Of a DNA stretch of 64,000 nt, positions 35,327 to 44,402 are shown one piece after another; position 1 is the stretch's first letter; each line of letters opens with the position of its first letter. Source of the DNA: Hyphomicrobium sp. ghe19 (GTDB lineage: Bacteria; Pseudomonadota; Alphaproteobacteria; Rhizobiales; Hyphomicrobiaceae); NCBI RefSeq assembly GCF_902712875.1, contig NZ_LR743509.1, positions 248,001 to 312,000 on the forward strand, in the 5' to 3' direction. The notes below the pieces were generated by a model. That model had not been told where the DNA came from. It saw only the letters and a program-made list of their open reading frames with translations, and made no database searches. Both the position numbers and the translations under genes were made by a program.

Positions 35327-37273
35327 TCAAGGTGACGTACGGACCTGCCAGCTGTCCGCCTGGATTTTCGATTTCTTCAATTGGCCCGGATAGAAGACGG
35401 CGCTGGGACGTTCGGCCTTGAAGACCTCGCCCTTGCTGTCGCCGTCGCGGCTCGTCATCAGCGCTCCGCTCGTTGCCGTCGGCTCGGTTTTGATGGTCGC
35501 CTCGCCGGTGTTCATGTCGATCACCAGCCTCGTCCCGTTCACGATATTCTTGCCTTGGGTCAGCACAACCGCACCGCCGAGCGTCGTGATATTTTTCTTA
35601 ACGTCGACTTCAGCCCAGTCGCCAGTCGCTGTCTGCCCATCTTTTGCGGTAACCACGACCTTCTTCTTGGCGGTCAGGTGCGTCAAAGAAGCGGCGGCAC
35701 CGCCGGCAGCATTGTCGCCGGTCGCACCGATGCCGGCGTTACCGGTGTAGAAAGCCGTCAGCTCCTGTGACCGCATCGATATGTTTCCCTGCACGGCGGA
35801 AACGTTGCCGGTGAACAATGCCGTCTTGGCTACGTCATCGACGTCGAGCTTGTCGGATACGACATCGTAAGGCGAGTTTGAATCGGTCTTGAACGCGGCG
35901 CCGAATGAAATTCCGTCGCCGCTCTGGTCCTGATCGTCATCCGTCTGTTGTGGGGACCCCTTCGCCGATGCCCTGACGAAATGCGCGGTAATGCGTCCTG
36001 CGCTGATGCCGGACGAGACATCAGCCGGCGACGACAGTTGCATCTTGCTCGTCGTGCGATGGTAAGTCAGCCGGCGGCCTCGCAACACGTTCGCTCCCTG
36101 CGTCACGACGACGGGGCCGGTCAGAACCATGGTCTGCGCCTTCTGATCGTAATCGACGCGATCACCGACGGCTTTCTTGTCGTCGCCCTGGGTCAGCACG
36201 ACGTCGCCTTCGAGAACGGCGGTGTTCGAGATCGTATCGAAGAGCGCCGTGTGACTGGTTGCCGTTTCGCCGTTCGGCTGTTTCAGCACCACGGTATCCG
36301 TGGCGAGGATTTGCTTCACCTTCGTTCCGCGATCGGCGTCCCCATCCGGCGCGGCTTGAGCCGAGTTGCCGCCTTCCGGCGCGACCGCACCTTCGTACGT
36401 GACGGTCATTTCCGGCGCGGTCATCGTCGCTCCGGCTTGGGTCGCGACGACTTTGCCGGTGTAGAAAGCCGTTTTCTTGACGTCGTCGATGTCGAGCCGG
36501 TTCGACGTGACGTCGACGGGTTCGCCGGGCTTGCCGAAGGGAAGCGACTGTTGCGCGCTTTGATCGTCTGAGCCGGCGGGAGCTTCCTTCGGCTTCATGT
36601 GCGTGCGCACGTTGTCGACGAAGGTATATTCTTTTGCCTTCTGGCGGATGGTCAGCTGATTGGATGTGATCGTCCCGGCGCCCATTATTATGGTCGACGG
36701 CTGATCGGACGTGATGATGTTTTCTTTCGTCTTGACGGTCGCCCGCGTCAGCTTGGCGTTCAGGCCGCCATCGCCTTTCACGTCGATCGAATCATAAAGC
36801 TCGAGCACGTTCGAGTTGTTGTCGAACAGTCCGCGGCTCGCGACGAGATAAGTCTTCTGCTTTTTGGCATCCAGCAGTTCGCCGGTGATGCCTTGCAGAT
36901 GAATGGCGGTCAGCGTCTTGAGATCTTGCTGCGCCGTTTCCGCCTTCACCCAGTATTTGCCACCATCGGCGTTGAAGCCCTGATAGTGCGGGTTGTGCAT
37001 CTTGAGATTGTCGGCAACGATTTGCGGAATTTCGAGCGGCGGGATCGACGGACTTATGCCGGCGTTGCCAAGGATGTTCGCCGTGGCGATTACGGCCGTT
37101 ACGACTGCCGCGGCCGGAAGCGCAATCTTCAGCACTCGCACGCGTCTTGAATGGCGATGAGCTGCCTGTCTGCTTTGCGTGCGATCGCCGGCAATGACGA
37201 TGCTGTGGCCTGACGAGCGGGAATGCCCACCGGCTGTAGCAGAGTTATCCGTGGTGACAGCCGCGCTGGCCAT
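35327..37273 (-). CDS. LptC-LptA fusion with two LptA/OstA-type domains (648 aa)
   Basis: A cytoplasmic/charged N-terminus and one membrane segment (about residues 49-66, KIALPAAAVVTAVIATANIL region) are followed by an LptC-like domain (about 75-230) and two LptA/OstA-like domains (about 250-430 and 455-620). The two domains share SNRLDIDDVKKTAFYTGKVV versus SDKLDVDDVAKTALFTGNVS, an internal duplication. LptC and LptA normally form separate links of the periplasmic LPS bridge. No separate lptA lies between this gene and lptB, which fits a real fusion. Start ATG 37273 behind AGGGGGAA. Confidence 0.8.
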   Translation of the reverse strand: MASAAVTTDNSATAGGHSRSSGHSIVIAGDRTQSRQAAHRHSRRVRVLKIALPAAAVVTAVIATANILGNAGISPSIPPLEIPQIVADNLKMHNPHYQGFNADGGKYWVKAETAQQDLKTLTAIHLQGITGELLDAKKQKTYLVASRGLFDNNSNVLELYDSIDVKGDGGLNAKLTRATVKTKENIITSDQPSTIIMGAGTITSNQLTIRQKAKEYTFVDNVRTHMKPKEAPAGSDDQSAQQSLPFGKPGEPVDVTSNRLDIDDVKKTAFYTGKVVATQAGATMTAPEMTVTYEGAVAPEGGNSAQAAPDGDADRGTKVKQILATDTVVLKQPNGETATSHTALFDTISNTAVLEGDVVLTQGDDKKAVGDRVDYDQKAQTMVLTGPVVVTQGANVLRGRRLTYHRTTSKMQLSSPADVSSGISAGRITAHFVRASAKGSPQQTDDDQDQSGDGISFGAAFKTDSNSPYDVVSDKLDVDDVAKTALFTGNVSAVQGNISMRSQELTAFYTGNAGIGATGDNAAGGAAASLTHLTAKKKVVVTAKDGQTATGDWAEVDVKKNITTLGGAVVLTQGKNIVNGTRLVIDMNTGEATIKTEPTATSGALMTSRDGDSKGEVFKAERPSAVFYPGQLKKSKIQADSWQVRTSP

Positions 37274-37357
37274 TTAATTCCCCCTAAGGCCCGCTAATCT
37301 CGCCGGTAATTGGGGAGACTTTGGGACCTTATGCTCCGAGCCCAGCCGCGACCGGGT

Positions 37358-37984
37358 TCAGTGTGCGAAAATGTCGTCTTCCTCGAATCCGGCGAGGTCG
37401 AGGCGGGCGCGGGTCGGAAGGAACTTGAAAGCTTCGCTGGCGAAGCCTTCCCGCCCTTCTCTCGCGAGCATCATATCGAGCTTCGTCTTGACCGCGTGAA
37501 GATGCAGCACGTCGTTCGCCGCGTATGCCTTTTGGCTATCGGAAAGTTCTGACGCGCCCCAGTCGCTGCTTTGCTGCTGCTTCGAAAGTTCTATTCCGAG
37601 AAGTTCGCCGACGAGATCCTTCAATCCGTGCCGGTCGGTGTAGGTGCGGGAAAGCTTCGAGGCGATCTTGGTGCAGTAGATGGGTGCCGTTGCAACTCCG
37701 AGGTATTGCTCGAGCACGGCGATATCGAAGCGCGCGAAATGAAAAATCTTCAGAACTTTTGGATCGGTCAGAAGGGCTTTGAGGCGCGGGGCGCTATAGT
37801 CCTTGCCGTCGAATTTCACGAGATGAGCCGTGCCGTCACCGCTCGAAAGCTGCACGAGGCACAGGCGATCGCGATGGGGGTTCAGCCCGAGCGTTTCGGT
37901 GTCGATCGCGACGCCGTTCGGAAACGTGAGGCCGGCGGGCAAATCACCTTTGTGGAGCTTCGTCTTGGGCGCGGTCATGTTCAT
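37358..37984 (-). CDS. RNase D-like 3'-5' exonuclease (208 aa)
   Basis: A protein with only the DEDDy exonuclease domain of RNase D: VAIDTETLGLNPHRDRLCLV near residue 25, HFARFDIAVLE near 82 and YAANDVLHLHAV near 150. Full RNase D also has HRDC domains, which are absent. This short form before lptC is common in alphaproteobacteria. I start at ATG 37984; the in-frame ATG two codons later is equally possible. Confidence 0.9.
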   Translation of the reverse strand: MNMTAPKTKLHKGDLPAGLTFPNGVAIDTETLGLNPHRDRLCLVQLSSGDGTAHLVKFDGKDYSAPRLKALLTDPKVLKIFHFARFDIAVLEQYLGVATAPIYCTKIASKLSRTYTDRHGLKDLVGELLGIELSKQQQSSDWGASELSDSQKAYAANDVLHLHAVKTKLDMMLAREGREGFASEAFKFLPTRARLDLAGFEEDDIFAH

Positions 37985-38177
37985 ACGTCCGTCGGTCGCC
38001 GCCGCAGCCGAGATAGCTCGTCGCGATGCCACGAGCCTCGCCTAAGTCATCTTGCCGGAGGCTAAATGATTGATGTTGTTACGCTCTAGGACTCAAAGCG
38101 AAATAGGTCTGTAGCATTCGGCCGCCGCCGATAGCAAGGAGGCGCGTTTTTCCGGGCATGAAGCCCATTCACTTCGC

Positions 38178-39320
38178 TCATCTGGTGGAGGTCGCGGGCG
38201 GGTCGAATGTTGCTGCCGTGGCGTTTGGCGCGCCTTCCGTATCGATCGTGGCTTTGACCGACATGCCTGGCCGGACCAGCGTGCCGAATGCCGGATTTTG
38301 ATCGAGAGCGATCTTTACGGGCACGCGCTGGACGACCTTCGTGAGATTCCCCGTCGCGGTATCCGGAGCTTGTGGTGCGAAGATCTTGCCGGTTCCCGGC
38401 GCCCAACTCTCGACGTGACCCGTCACTTTCAAATCCGGAAATGCATCCACAGTGATGCGCGCGGGCTGGCCACTGCGGACGTTCGTCATTTGCGTTTCCT
38501 TGAGATTGGCAATGACCCAGATGTCCGGCAGGGAAACGACGGTGATCACGGGCGATCCGACACTCACGAATTGACCCGGCCGAACCTGGCGCTGACCGAC
38601 GATGCCGTCGGCCGGCGATAAAATGCGCGTGCTGTTCAGGTTGTTCTGGGCACCGGTCGCCACAGCCTCGGCCGCGCGCACCTGCGCTTCGAGCTGTACC
38701 TGCACAGTGTCGAGGCTTGCGAGGATTGTCTTCTGCTGATCGAGCTGGGCACTGCTCAACACCATTTGAGCGGAGCTACGTTTCGCGCTGTTCACCGCCT
38801 GCTCGACGCGCTGGGTCGTCCCGATGTCGCTGGATTTCAACAGCTCGCGCTGTCGCTTCTCTTCGAGATTGAAACGCTCGAGATCTGCTTGCGCTGCGTC
38901 TATTCCCGCTTGCGCCTGACGTACGAGGCTTCGCTGGGCTGCCTTTTGATTTGCAAGATTGGCGAGGTTCGCCTTCGCCGAGACGACGTTCGCCTGGGCT
39001 TGCGCGAGTGCTGCGTCATAGTCCGACGGATCGATTTCGGCGACGAGATCGCCCTTTTTCACCGGTTGGAAGTCCTTGACCGGAACCGACTTGATGAGGC
39101 CCGAGACCTTGGCTGAGAGCGGCGTGACGTCACCTGCAATGAAGGCGTCCTCCGTCGTTTGGAGTGCGTCATTCGTGGTTTCACTGTGGGCGGGGCGCGT
39201 CCAGCGACCATCGCTTCCAATCAACTGCCATGCCAGAAATCCTGCGCATGCGACGGCGAGGATGCTCAGTATGGCGCCGGAGCCAGCGGGTCGTTGCTCT
39301 CCTCGCGGGCCATCGGTCAT
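38178..39320 (-). CDS. EmrA/HlyD-type membrane fusion (adaptor) protein
   Basis: A 380-aa adaptor: an N-terminal membrane anchor (about residues 15-34), a lipoyl-like domain (VSGLIKSVPVKDFQPVKKGD), a long coiled-coil hairpin (about 105-230) and a beta-barrel end with NLKETQMTNVRSGQPARI. Adaptors link inner-membrane pumps to TolC-like channels. It has no pump gene of its own; it follows tetR on the same strand by 171 bases and probably shares its control. Start ATG 39320 behind AGGAG. Confidence 0.88.
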   Translation of the reverse strand: MTDGPRGEQRPAGSGAILSILAVACAGFLAWQLIGSDGRWTRPAHSETTNDALQTTEDAFIAGDVTPLSAKVSGLIKSVPVKDFQPVKKGDLVAEIDPSDYDAALAQAQANVVSAKANLANLANQKAAQRSLVRQAQAGIDAAQADLERFNLEEKRQRELLKSSDIGTTQRVEQAVNSAKRSSAQMVLSSAQLDQQKTILASLDTVQVQLEAQVRAAEAVATGAQNNLNSTRILSPADGIVGQRQVRPGQFVSVGSPVITVVSLPDIWVIANLKETQMTNVRSGQPARITVDAFPDLKVTGHVESWAPGTGKIFAPQAPDTATGNLTKVVQRVPVKIALDQNPAFGTLVRPGMSVKATIDTEGAPNATAATFDPPATSTR

Positions 39321-39491
39321 GACTTTCTCCTGGTCTTCGTCGAAGAAGCGCTACCGCGGGGCTGCGCAATCCGTTCGAACCAACTCGCCGCAGGGAGGGA
39401 GGCGATCTCAAAGCCGGACGAAAGCTTGTTACTTCCAGGTTGTGCCGAAGTTCCGTGTGCGTCTGATCTTTTGCCTATCGGGCGCGACCAC

Positions 39492-40139
39492 TTAGGCGCG
39501 ACAACCGTCGAGGAAGAGCTTGGCGCAGATGCGGGCTCGACTCTTGATCTCTTCGGGCGAGGGAGGCGGGCTCAGACCGATCATTGCGGTGCGCTGCAAA
39601 TCCATCACCATCATTCCGCGCAATGCGCTGACCGTCGCGACAGTATCATCAAATTTTAGCAATCCGCGGTCGCGCTGACGTTCGAGCCACTGCGTCATGG
39701 CTTTCGTGGTCTGCGCCACGGCGACGTCATTAAAGGTCGCGGCAAGCTCGGGGCAGCGATCTCTCTCGCTGATGACCAGCCGGAGCATGGCGATCGTTTC
39801 GCTGTCGAGTGCCAGGGTGCCGAAAGCGATGAGGAAATGCTCGACGGCGTCGATGAGCTCGTAGCGGTCGAGTTCCGAGGGGTCGACTTTGAGCATGAAG
39901 CGCCCGGTCCGGTCGGCGATGACCTTCTGGAAAAGATCCGCCTTGGCCGGGATGAGCCGGTACATGGTCTTGGTCGAAATTCCGGCGCGCTGGGCCACGT
40001 TCCCCATCGTCGTTGCTGCATAGCCTTTGTCGTGAAACTCAGCAGCCGCGGCTTCGATCAGGAGGTGGATCGTCTCCTCGTCGGGCCGGATTTGAGGGCG
40101 GCCCCGGCTGCGTTTCGGGGCCACTGCATTTTGTCCCAT
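39492..40139 (-). CDS. TetR-family repressor of the efflux locus
   Basis: A 215-aa TetR protein. The HTH lies in the N-terminal third (AAAAEFHDKGYAATTMGNVA then ISTKTMYRLIPAKADLF). The C-terminal domain is variable, for ligand binding and dimerisation. It is divergent from emrA, with paired operator sites in the intergenic region (40143-40153 and 40185-40195), so autoregulation and control of emrAB are likely. The listed ATG is chosen because the frame upstream overlaps the operator and promoter. Confidence 0.9.
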   Translation of the reverse strand: MGQNAVAPKRSRGRPQIRPDEETIHLLIEAAAAEFHDKGYAATTMGNVAQRAGISTKTMYRLIPAKADLFQKVIADRTGRFMLKVDPSELDRYELIDAVEHFLIAFGTLALDSETIAMLRLVISERDRCPELAATFNDVAVAQTTKAMTQWLERQRDRGLLKFDDTVATVSALRGMMVMDLQRTAMIGLSPPPSPEEIKSRARICAKLFLDGCRA

Positions 40140-40142
40140 GAC

Positions 40143-40195
40143 TATTTTCCAAATTCCTGTTGACTTCCATTTTATAGTGCCTATTTTGGAAAATA
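40143..40195. promoter_or_regulatory. Paired operator for the TetR regulator
   Basis: TATTTTCCAAA (40143-40153) and its exact inverse TTTGGAAAATA (40185-40195) stand 42 bases centre to centre, four helical turns, between the divergent tetR and emrA genes. The right half covers the predicted -10 of emrA; the left half lies just before the tetR start codon. Confidence 0.65.
40160..40187 (+). promoter_or_regulatory. Predicted sigma-70 promoter of emrAB
   Basis: TTGACT (40160-40165), 16-base spacer, TATTTT (40182-40187). It overlaps the right operator half, which fits repression by the TetR protein. Predicted start near 40194, leaving a ~60-base leader to the emrA ATG. Confidence 0.55.
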
Positions 40196-40254
40196 TCAAG
40201 TTTCCTAATGGCCGCGACCCCGGCCTGACTGCAGCGTATTGAGGAGCAGCCCCA

Positions 40255-41481
40255 ATGGGCCATCATTCCAATGCCATGATCGCGGACAGACCGCTTACCG
40301 GGGCCGAGACAGTCTCGTTTGTCCCGTCGTCCGGGCAGCACCTGTCGGCAGAGCTGAAGGCACCGGCTCCCGGCGCCGAGGCGGCAGAGCCGCAGCGACC
40401 TGTCACGTCTGCGCCTCCCAAAAGGTCCCGCTGGCCGCTTCTGGCTGGTGCGAGCCTCCTGGTCCTTGGAGCTGCCGCATACCTCGGCTCGGAGTACTGG
40501 TCGGTTTGGCGTTTCCAGGTATCGACGGACGACGCTTACGTTCAGGCCGACAACACGACCATTGCACCGAAGGTTTCCGGCTACCTGTCGGATGTCCTCG
40601 TTGGCGACAACGAGACTGTGAAGGCCGGACAGGTGCTGGCGCGGATCGACGATCGCGACTTCAAGGTCGCTCTCGATCAGGCGAAGGCCGACGTTCTCGG
40701 CGCCAAGGCGGCCGTCGCGAACAAGCAGGCGTCGCTCGATGCGCAGCAGTCGATCATCGAAAGCGCGAAGGCGACGATCGACGTCGATCGCGCGAACGAA
40801 ACGTTCGCCGAGCAGGACAATCAGCGTTTCACGCACCTCGCCACCACGGGCTACGGCAGCGTCCAGAATGCGCAGCAGGCTACGTCTCGTATTGCTGCTG
40901 CTCGTGCATCGGTCGCGCGCGATAGCGCTTCGCTCGCGAATGCAATCAAACAGACCGATATTCTGAAAGCAGAACTTGCGCAGGCGCAGGCAACGCAGGC
41001 GCGTGACGAAGCCGTGCAGCGACAGGCCGAGTTGAACCTTTCCTACACGAACATTCTCTCGCCCGTCGACGGCGCGGTTGGAAACCGCACGTTGCGCGTC
41101 GGTCAGTACGTTCAGGCAGGAACGCAGTTGATGGCTGTCGTGCCGACTGCTTCCGCGTACATCGTCGCCAACTTCAAGGAAACGCAGCTCGCGGATGTTC
41201 GTCCCGGCCAGGCGGTGAACGTCGAAGTCGATATGTTCCCGGGCGTGGAGATACCGGCGCACGTTGACAGCCTTGCACCTGCGAGCGGTCAGCAGTTCGC
41301 GCTTTTGCCGCCGGACAATGCGACGGGCAACTTCACGAAGATCGTCCAACGCATTCCGGTGAAGATCACGCTCGATCCCGGAAACCCGCTCGCCGGAGAA
41401 CTTCGTCCGGGGATGTCGGTCTACCCGACCATCGAAACCAAGCAGCAGAGCAAATCCGGCACTTCTCTCGCAGCCAAGTGA
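40255..41481 (+). CDS. emrA: EmrA-type efflux adaptor protein
   Basis: A 408-aa adaptor with a ~60-residue cytoplasmic N-terminus, one membrane segment (about 63-82), the lipoyl-like motif DDAYVQADNTTIAPKVSGYL (about 94-113), a coiled-coil hairpin and the end domain NFKETQLADVRPGQAV. EmrA adaptors join a DHA2 pump to an outer-membrane channel. Start ATG 40255 behind GAGGAG. It is in an operon with the DHA2 gene, 38 bases downstream. Confidence 0.93.
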   Translation: MGHHSNAMIADRPLTGAETVSFVPSSGQHLSAELKAPAPGAEAAEPQRPVTSAPPKRSRWPLLAGASLLVLGAAAYLGSEYWSVWRFQVSTDDAYVQADNTTIAPKVSGYLSDVLVGDNETVKAGQVLARIDDRDFKVALDQAKADVLGAKAAVANKQASLDAQQSIIESAKATIDVDRANETFAEQDNQRFTHLATTGYGSVQNAQQATSRIAAARASVARDSASLANAIKQTDILKAELAQAQATQARDEAVQRQAELNLSYTNILSPVDGAVGNRTLRVGQYVQAGTQLMAVVPTASAYIVANFKETQLADVRPGQAVNVEVDMFPGVEIPAHVDSLAPASGQQFALLPPDNATGNFTKIVQRIPVKITLDPGNPLAGELRPGMSVYPTIETKQQSKSGTSLAAK

Positions 41482-41519
41482 TGGCAAGGGCCTAGCGCCT
41501 TGAGTTGGAGCAAGCAGCG

Positions 41520-43136
41520 ATGGCAAGCGCGGATCAAACAGCAATACCGGCCGCGGATTTTCCCACCGCGGCCGGCGCCGGCTCAGTCGACAAAGCAAGC
41601 TTGACGACTTGGATCGCCGTCGTTGCCGGCATGATCGGCGCCTTCATGTCGATCCTGAACATCCAGATCACCAACGCGTCTCTTCTTGATATCGAGGGCG
41701 GGATCGGAACGGGCGCCGACAACGGCGCGTGGATCTCGACGTCATATCTGATCGGTGAAATCGTGGTCATCCCGCTGACGGGCTATTTCAGCCGCGTCTT
41801 CGGGTTTCGCCGCTACATGATCGTCAGCACATTCTTTTTCGCCGTCTTCTCGATGGCGTGCGCGTTCGCGCATGACCTCGGCACGATGATCGCGATGCGT
41901 GGATTGCAGGGCTTTGCGGGCGGCGTGCTAATCCCGATGGCGTTCACGATGGTCGTGACGAAGCTGCCGAAGTCTCAGCAACCAGTTGGGCTAGCGCTGT
42001 TCGCAATTGCCGTCACGTTTGCTCCGGCCATCGGTCCGACGATTGGCGGGTATCTGACCGAGAACTACGGCTGGCAGAAAATCTTTTTCATCAACGTCGT
42101 TCCAAGTGCGATCATGATCGTCGCGCTGTGGTTCACGCTCGAGAAAGACAAGCTGCAGCTTGGTCTTCTCAAGGAGGGCGATTGGGCTGGCATCTTCACG
42201 ATGGCGATCGGTCTTTCTGCGCTTCAGACGCTGCTCGAAGAGGGAAACAAGGATGATTGGTTCGGTTCGCCATTCATCGTGAAGCTTGCGGTTATCGCGG
42301 TGTTGTTTCTGGTCGCCTTCGTGTGGATCGAGCTCAAGGTTGAAAAGCCGCTCGTCGATCTCAGGCTGCTGAAAGACAGAAATTTCGGCATCGGCACCGT
42401 TGCGAACATGCTCGTCGGCTTCGCGCTGTTCGGCACGGTTTATGTTCTGCCGCAGTATCTCGGGCAGGTGCAGGGTTATAACGCCGAGCAGATCGGGAAC
42501 GTGCTCGCGTGGACCGGTTTGCCGCAGCTTCTCATCATCCCCTTCGTGCCGCGGCTGATGAAGATTTTCGACATTCGCTACATCGGCGTCGCGGGCATCG
42601 CGCTTTTTGCGCTGAGCTGTTTCATGAACGTCAATATGTCGCTCGATTATTCCGGCGACCAGTTCTTCGTGCCCAACATCGTGCGTGCCGTCGGACAGGC
42701 TCTCATCCTGACGCCGCTGACCGCAATCGCGACCTCGGGTATTGCGCCGAAGGATGCAGCCAACGCTTCGGGTCTCTTCAATATGCTCCGGAATTTGGCC
42801 GGTGCCGTCGGGACTGCCGCGCTCGAAACCATCATCACGAAGCGCGAGCAGTTTCACTCGAACATCATCGGTCAATCCGTAAATGTCTATCGTGACGAGG
42901 TTCGTCAGCGGATCGAAGAGATGACGAACTATTTCATGGCGCATGGTGTTTCGGATGCCGCTGCAGCGCGGCACCAGGCGATTGTCGCGCTTGGCAAGAC
43001 CGTCAAGCGCCAGGCCCTCGTCATGGGATTCAGCGATACGTTCGCGGTGATCGCGATCATGCTAGCGGTCGCTGCGGTCGCGCTCCTCTTTGCGCGAAAG
43101 GCGACACCCAGCGGTGGCGCCTCTGCGGCACATTGA
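41520..43136 (+). CDS. emrB: EmrB-type DHA2 multidrug transporter (MFS, 14 helices)
   Basis: A 538-aa drug:H+ antiporter of the DHA2 family. The start region NIQITNASLLDIEGGIG, LTGYFSRVFGFRRYMI (motif A) and the 14 hydrophobic segments match EmrB. It pumps hydrophobic toxic compounds with EmrA. I chose ATG 41520 behind TTGGAGC; a TTG at 41505 is less likely. The locus converges with ssuA. Which compound induces it is unknown. Confidence 0.93.
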   Translation: MASADQTAIPAADFPTAAGAGSVDKASLTTWIAVVAGMIGAFMSILNIQITNASLLDIEGGIGTGADNGAWISTSYLIGEIVVIPLTGYFSRVFGFRRYMIVSTFFFAVFSMACAFAHDLGTMIAMRGLQGFAGGVLIPMAFTMVVTKLPKSQQPVGLALFAIAVTFAPAIGPTIGGYLTENYGWQKIFFINVVPSAIMIVALWFTLEKDKLQLGLLKEGDWAGIFTMAIGLSALQTLLEEGNKDDWFGSPFIVKLAVIAVLFLVAFVWIELKVEKPLVDLRLLKDRNFGIGTVANMLVGFALFGTVYVLPQYLGQVQGYNAEQIGNVLAWTGLPQLLIIPFVPRLMKIFDIRYIGVAGIALFALSCFMNVNMSLDYSGDQFFVPNIVRAVGQALILTPLTAIATSGIAPKDAANASGLFNMLRNLAGAVGTAALETIITKREQFHSNIIGQSVNVYRDEVRQRIEEMTNYFMAHGVSDAAAARHQAIVALGKTVKRQALVMGFSDTFAVIAIMLAVAAVALLFARKATPSGGASAAH

Positions 43137-43174
43137 TTTTATAAGCGTGACCGAGCCAGTCGGGCGGAGGCGAA

Positions 43175-44152
43175 TTAATTCGCTGCCGCCTTTTTGGCCG
43201 GAGCCCAGATCTCGGCGTCGCTGGCTTTGATCTGTTTCGGAAGAACGCCCTCGGCAAAGAATGCGTCGGCGATCTTCTGCTCGTCGGCCAAGTTCTCGGA
43301 GCCAACGGGCTGAACGTCATAGCTGCGGCGTGCATTTGCGACGCTGACGATTTCCGAGTCGAGGCCCCAGACCGGGGCCAGAAGTTGAGCGGCGGCTTCC
43401 GGATTTTTCTTTACCCACTCGCCGGTCTCTTTGAGTTTCGCGAACACGAGATTGAGGACGTCGGGCCGTTGGGCGGCGAAAGCGGAAGATGCAAGGTAAT
43501 AGCGCTGATAGTCAGCGATGCCCTTGCCATCAGCCAGTACACGGACGTCGGATTGCTTTTGGACGGCGGCCACGAACGGGTCCCATGTCGCCCAGGCATC
43601 GACGGCGCCCTTCTCGAAGGCGGCGCGGCCATCGGCGGGTGTCAAGTAAGCGGGTTCGATGTCATTGAATTTCAAGCCTGCGTGCGCAAGCGCGGCGATG
43701 AGCAGGTAATGGCTACCCGATGCTTTGGCGACGGCGATTTTCTTACCCTTGAGTTCGGCGACGGATTTGATCGGGGATGTCGACTTGACGATCAATGCTT
43801 GCGCCGAGGGTGAAGGCGCTTCGCTGGCGAGGTAGGTCAGTTTAGCGCCCGCGGCCTGCGCGAAAATCGGAACGGTATCGGCGACGTCTCCCGATACGTC
43901 GATGGCGCCGACGTTCAGCGCCTCGAGCAACGGCAGGCCGCTCGGAAATTCGGACCACGTCACGGAGACTCCAACTTCCGACAACGCCTTTTCCAACTCG
44001 CCGTTGGCTTTGAGTACATTGATGAGCGTCGACGACTTTTGAAATCCGATGCGCACCGTTTTCGGCGCATCTGCGCTCGCAGTGCCGCTTATTGCGGCAG
44101 TGAGCGTGAGTGCAAGGACGGCAAGGCGGTTTGAGAAGTGGCGTCGGTTCAT
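43175..44152 (-). CDS. ssuA: Aliphatic sulfonate ABC transporter substrate-binding protein
   Basis: A 325-aa SsuA-type periplasmic protein with a signal peptide (ending TASA near residue 27). Family signs are KTVRIGFQKSSTLINVLK, GVSVTWSEFPSGLPLLEAL and DAWATWDPFVAAVQ. It captures alkanesulfonates for SsuBC. It is divergent from ssuDCB, with a 250-base shared control region. Confidence 0.94.
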   Translation of the reverse strand: MNRRHFSNRLAVLALTLTAAISGTASADAPKTVRIGFQKSSTLINVLKANGELEKALSEVGVSVTWSEFPSGLPLLEALNVGAIDVSGDVADTVPIFAQAAGAKLTYLASEAPSPSAQALIVKSTSPIKSVAELKGKKIAVAKASGSHYLLIAALAHAGLKFNDIEPAYLTPADGRAAFEKGAVDAWATWDPFVAAVQKQSDVRVLADGKGIADYQRYYLASSAFAAQRPDVLNLVFAKLKETGEWVKKNPEAAAQLLAPVWGLDSEIVSVANARRSYDVQPVGSENLADEQKIADAFFAEGVLPKQIKASDAEIWAPAKKAAAN

Positions 44153-44251
44153 AGGAATTTACCCCCGATTTTTCGTCGCCGCGATCTTGCTGCGGCCGCG
44201 ATGTGGCTTCCGTGGAACTATCGCGACGCCCGCGCCGCGGACGCCAATATA

Positions 44252-44277
44252 AAAATCCGAAAAGCAAATCGGTTTTT
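44252..44277. promoter_or_regulatory. Imperfect inverted repeat in the ssuA-ssuD control region
   Basis: AAAATCCGA (44252-44260) and TCGGTTTTT (44269-44277) are inverse repeats with one mismatch, in an AT-rich patch between divergent ssuA and ssuD. It could be a regulator site for sulfur-limitation control; no regulator gene is nearby. Confidence 0.35.
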
Positions 44278-44402
44278 GTTGTTTGTGATGCTGCTCACGC
44301 TCGTCCAATAAAACGGAACGTGTTGTCGATCCGGCGGTGGCAGAGAAAATCTGCCATCGCGCGACGCTTCACATCCAACCCATAACGGCGGGGAAATTGA
44401 CT

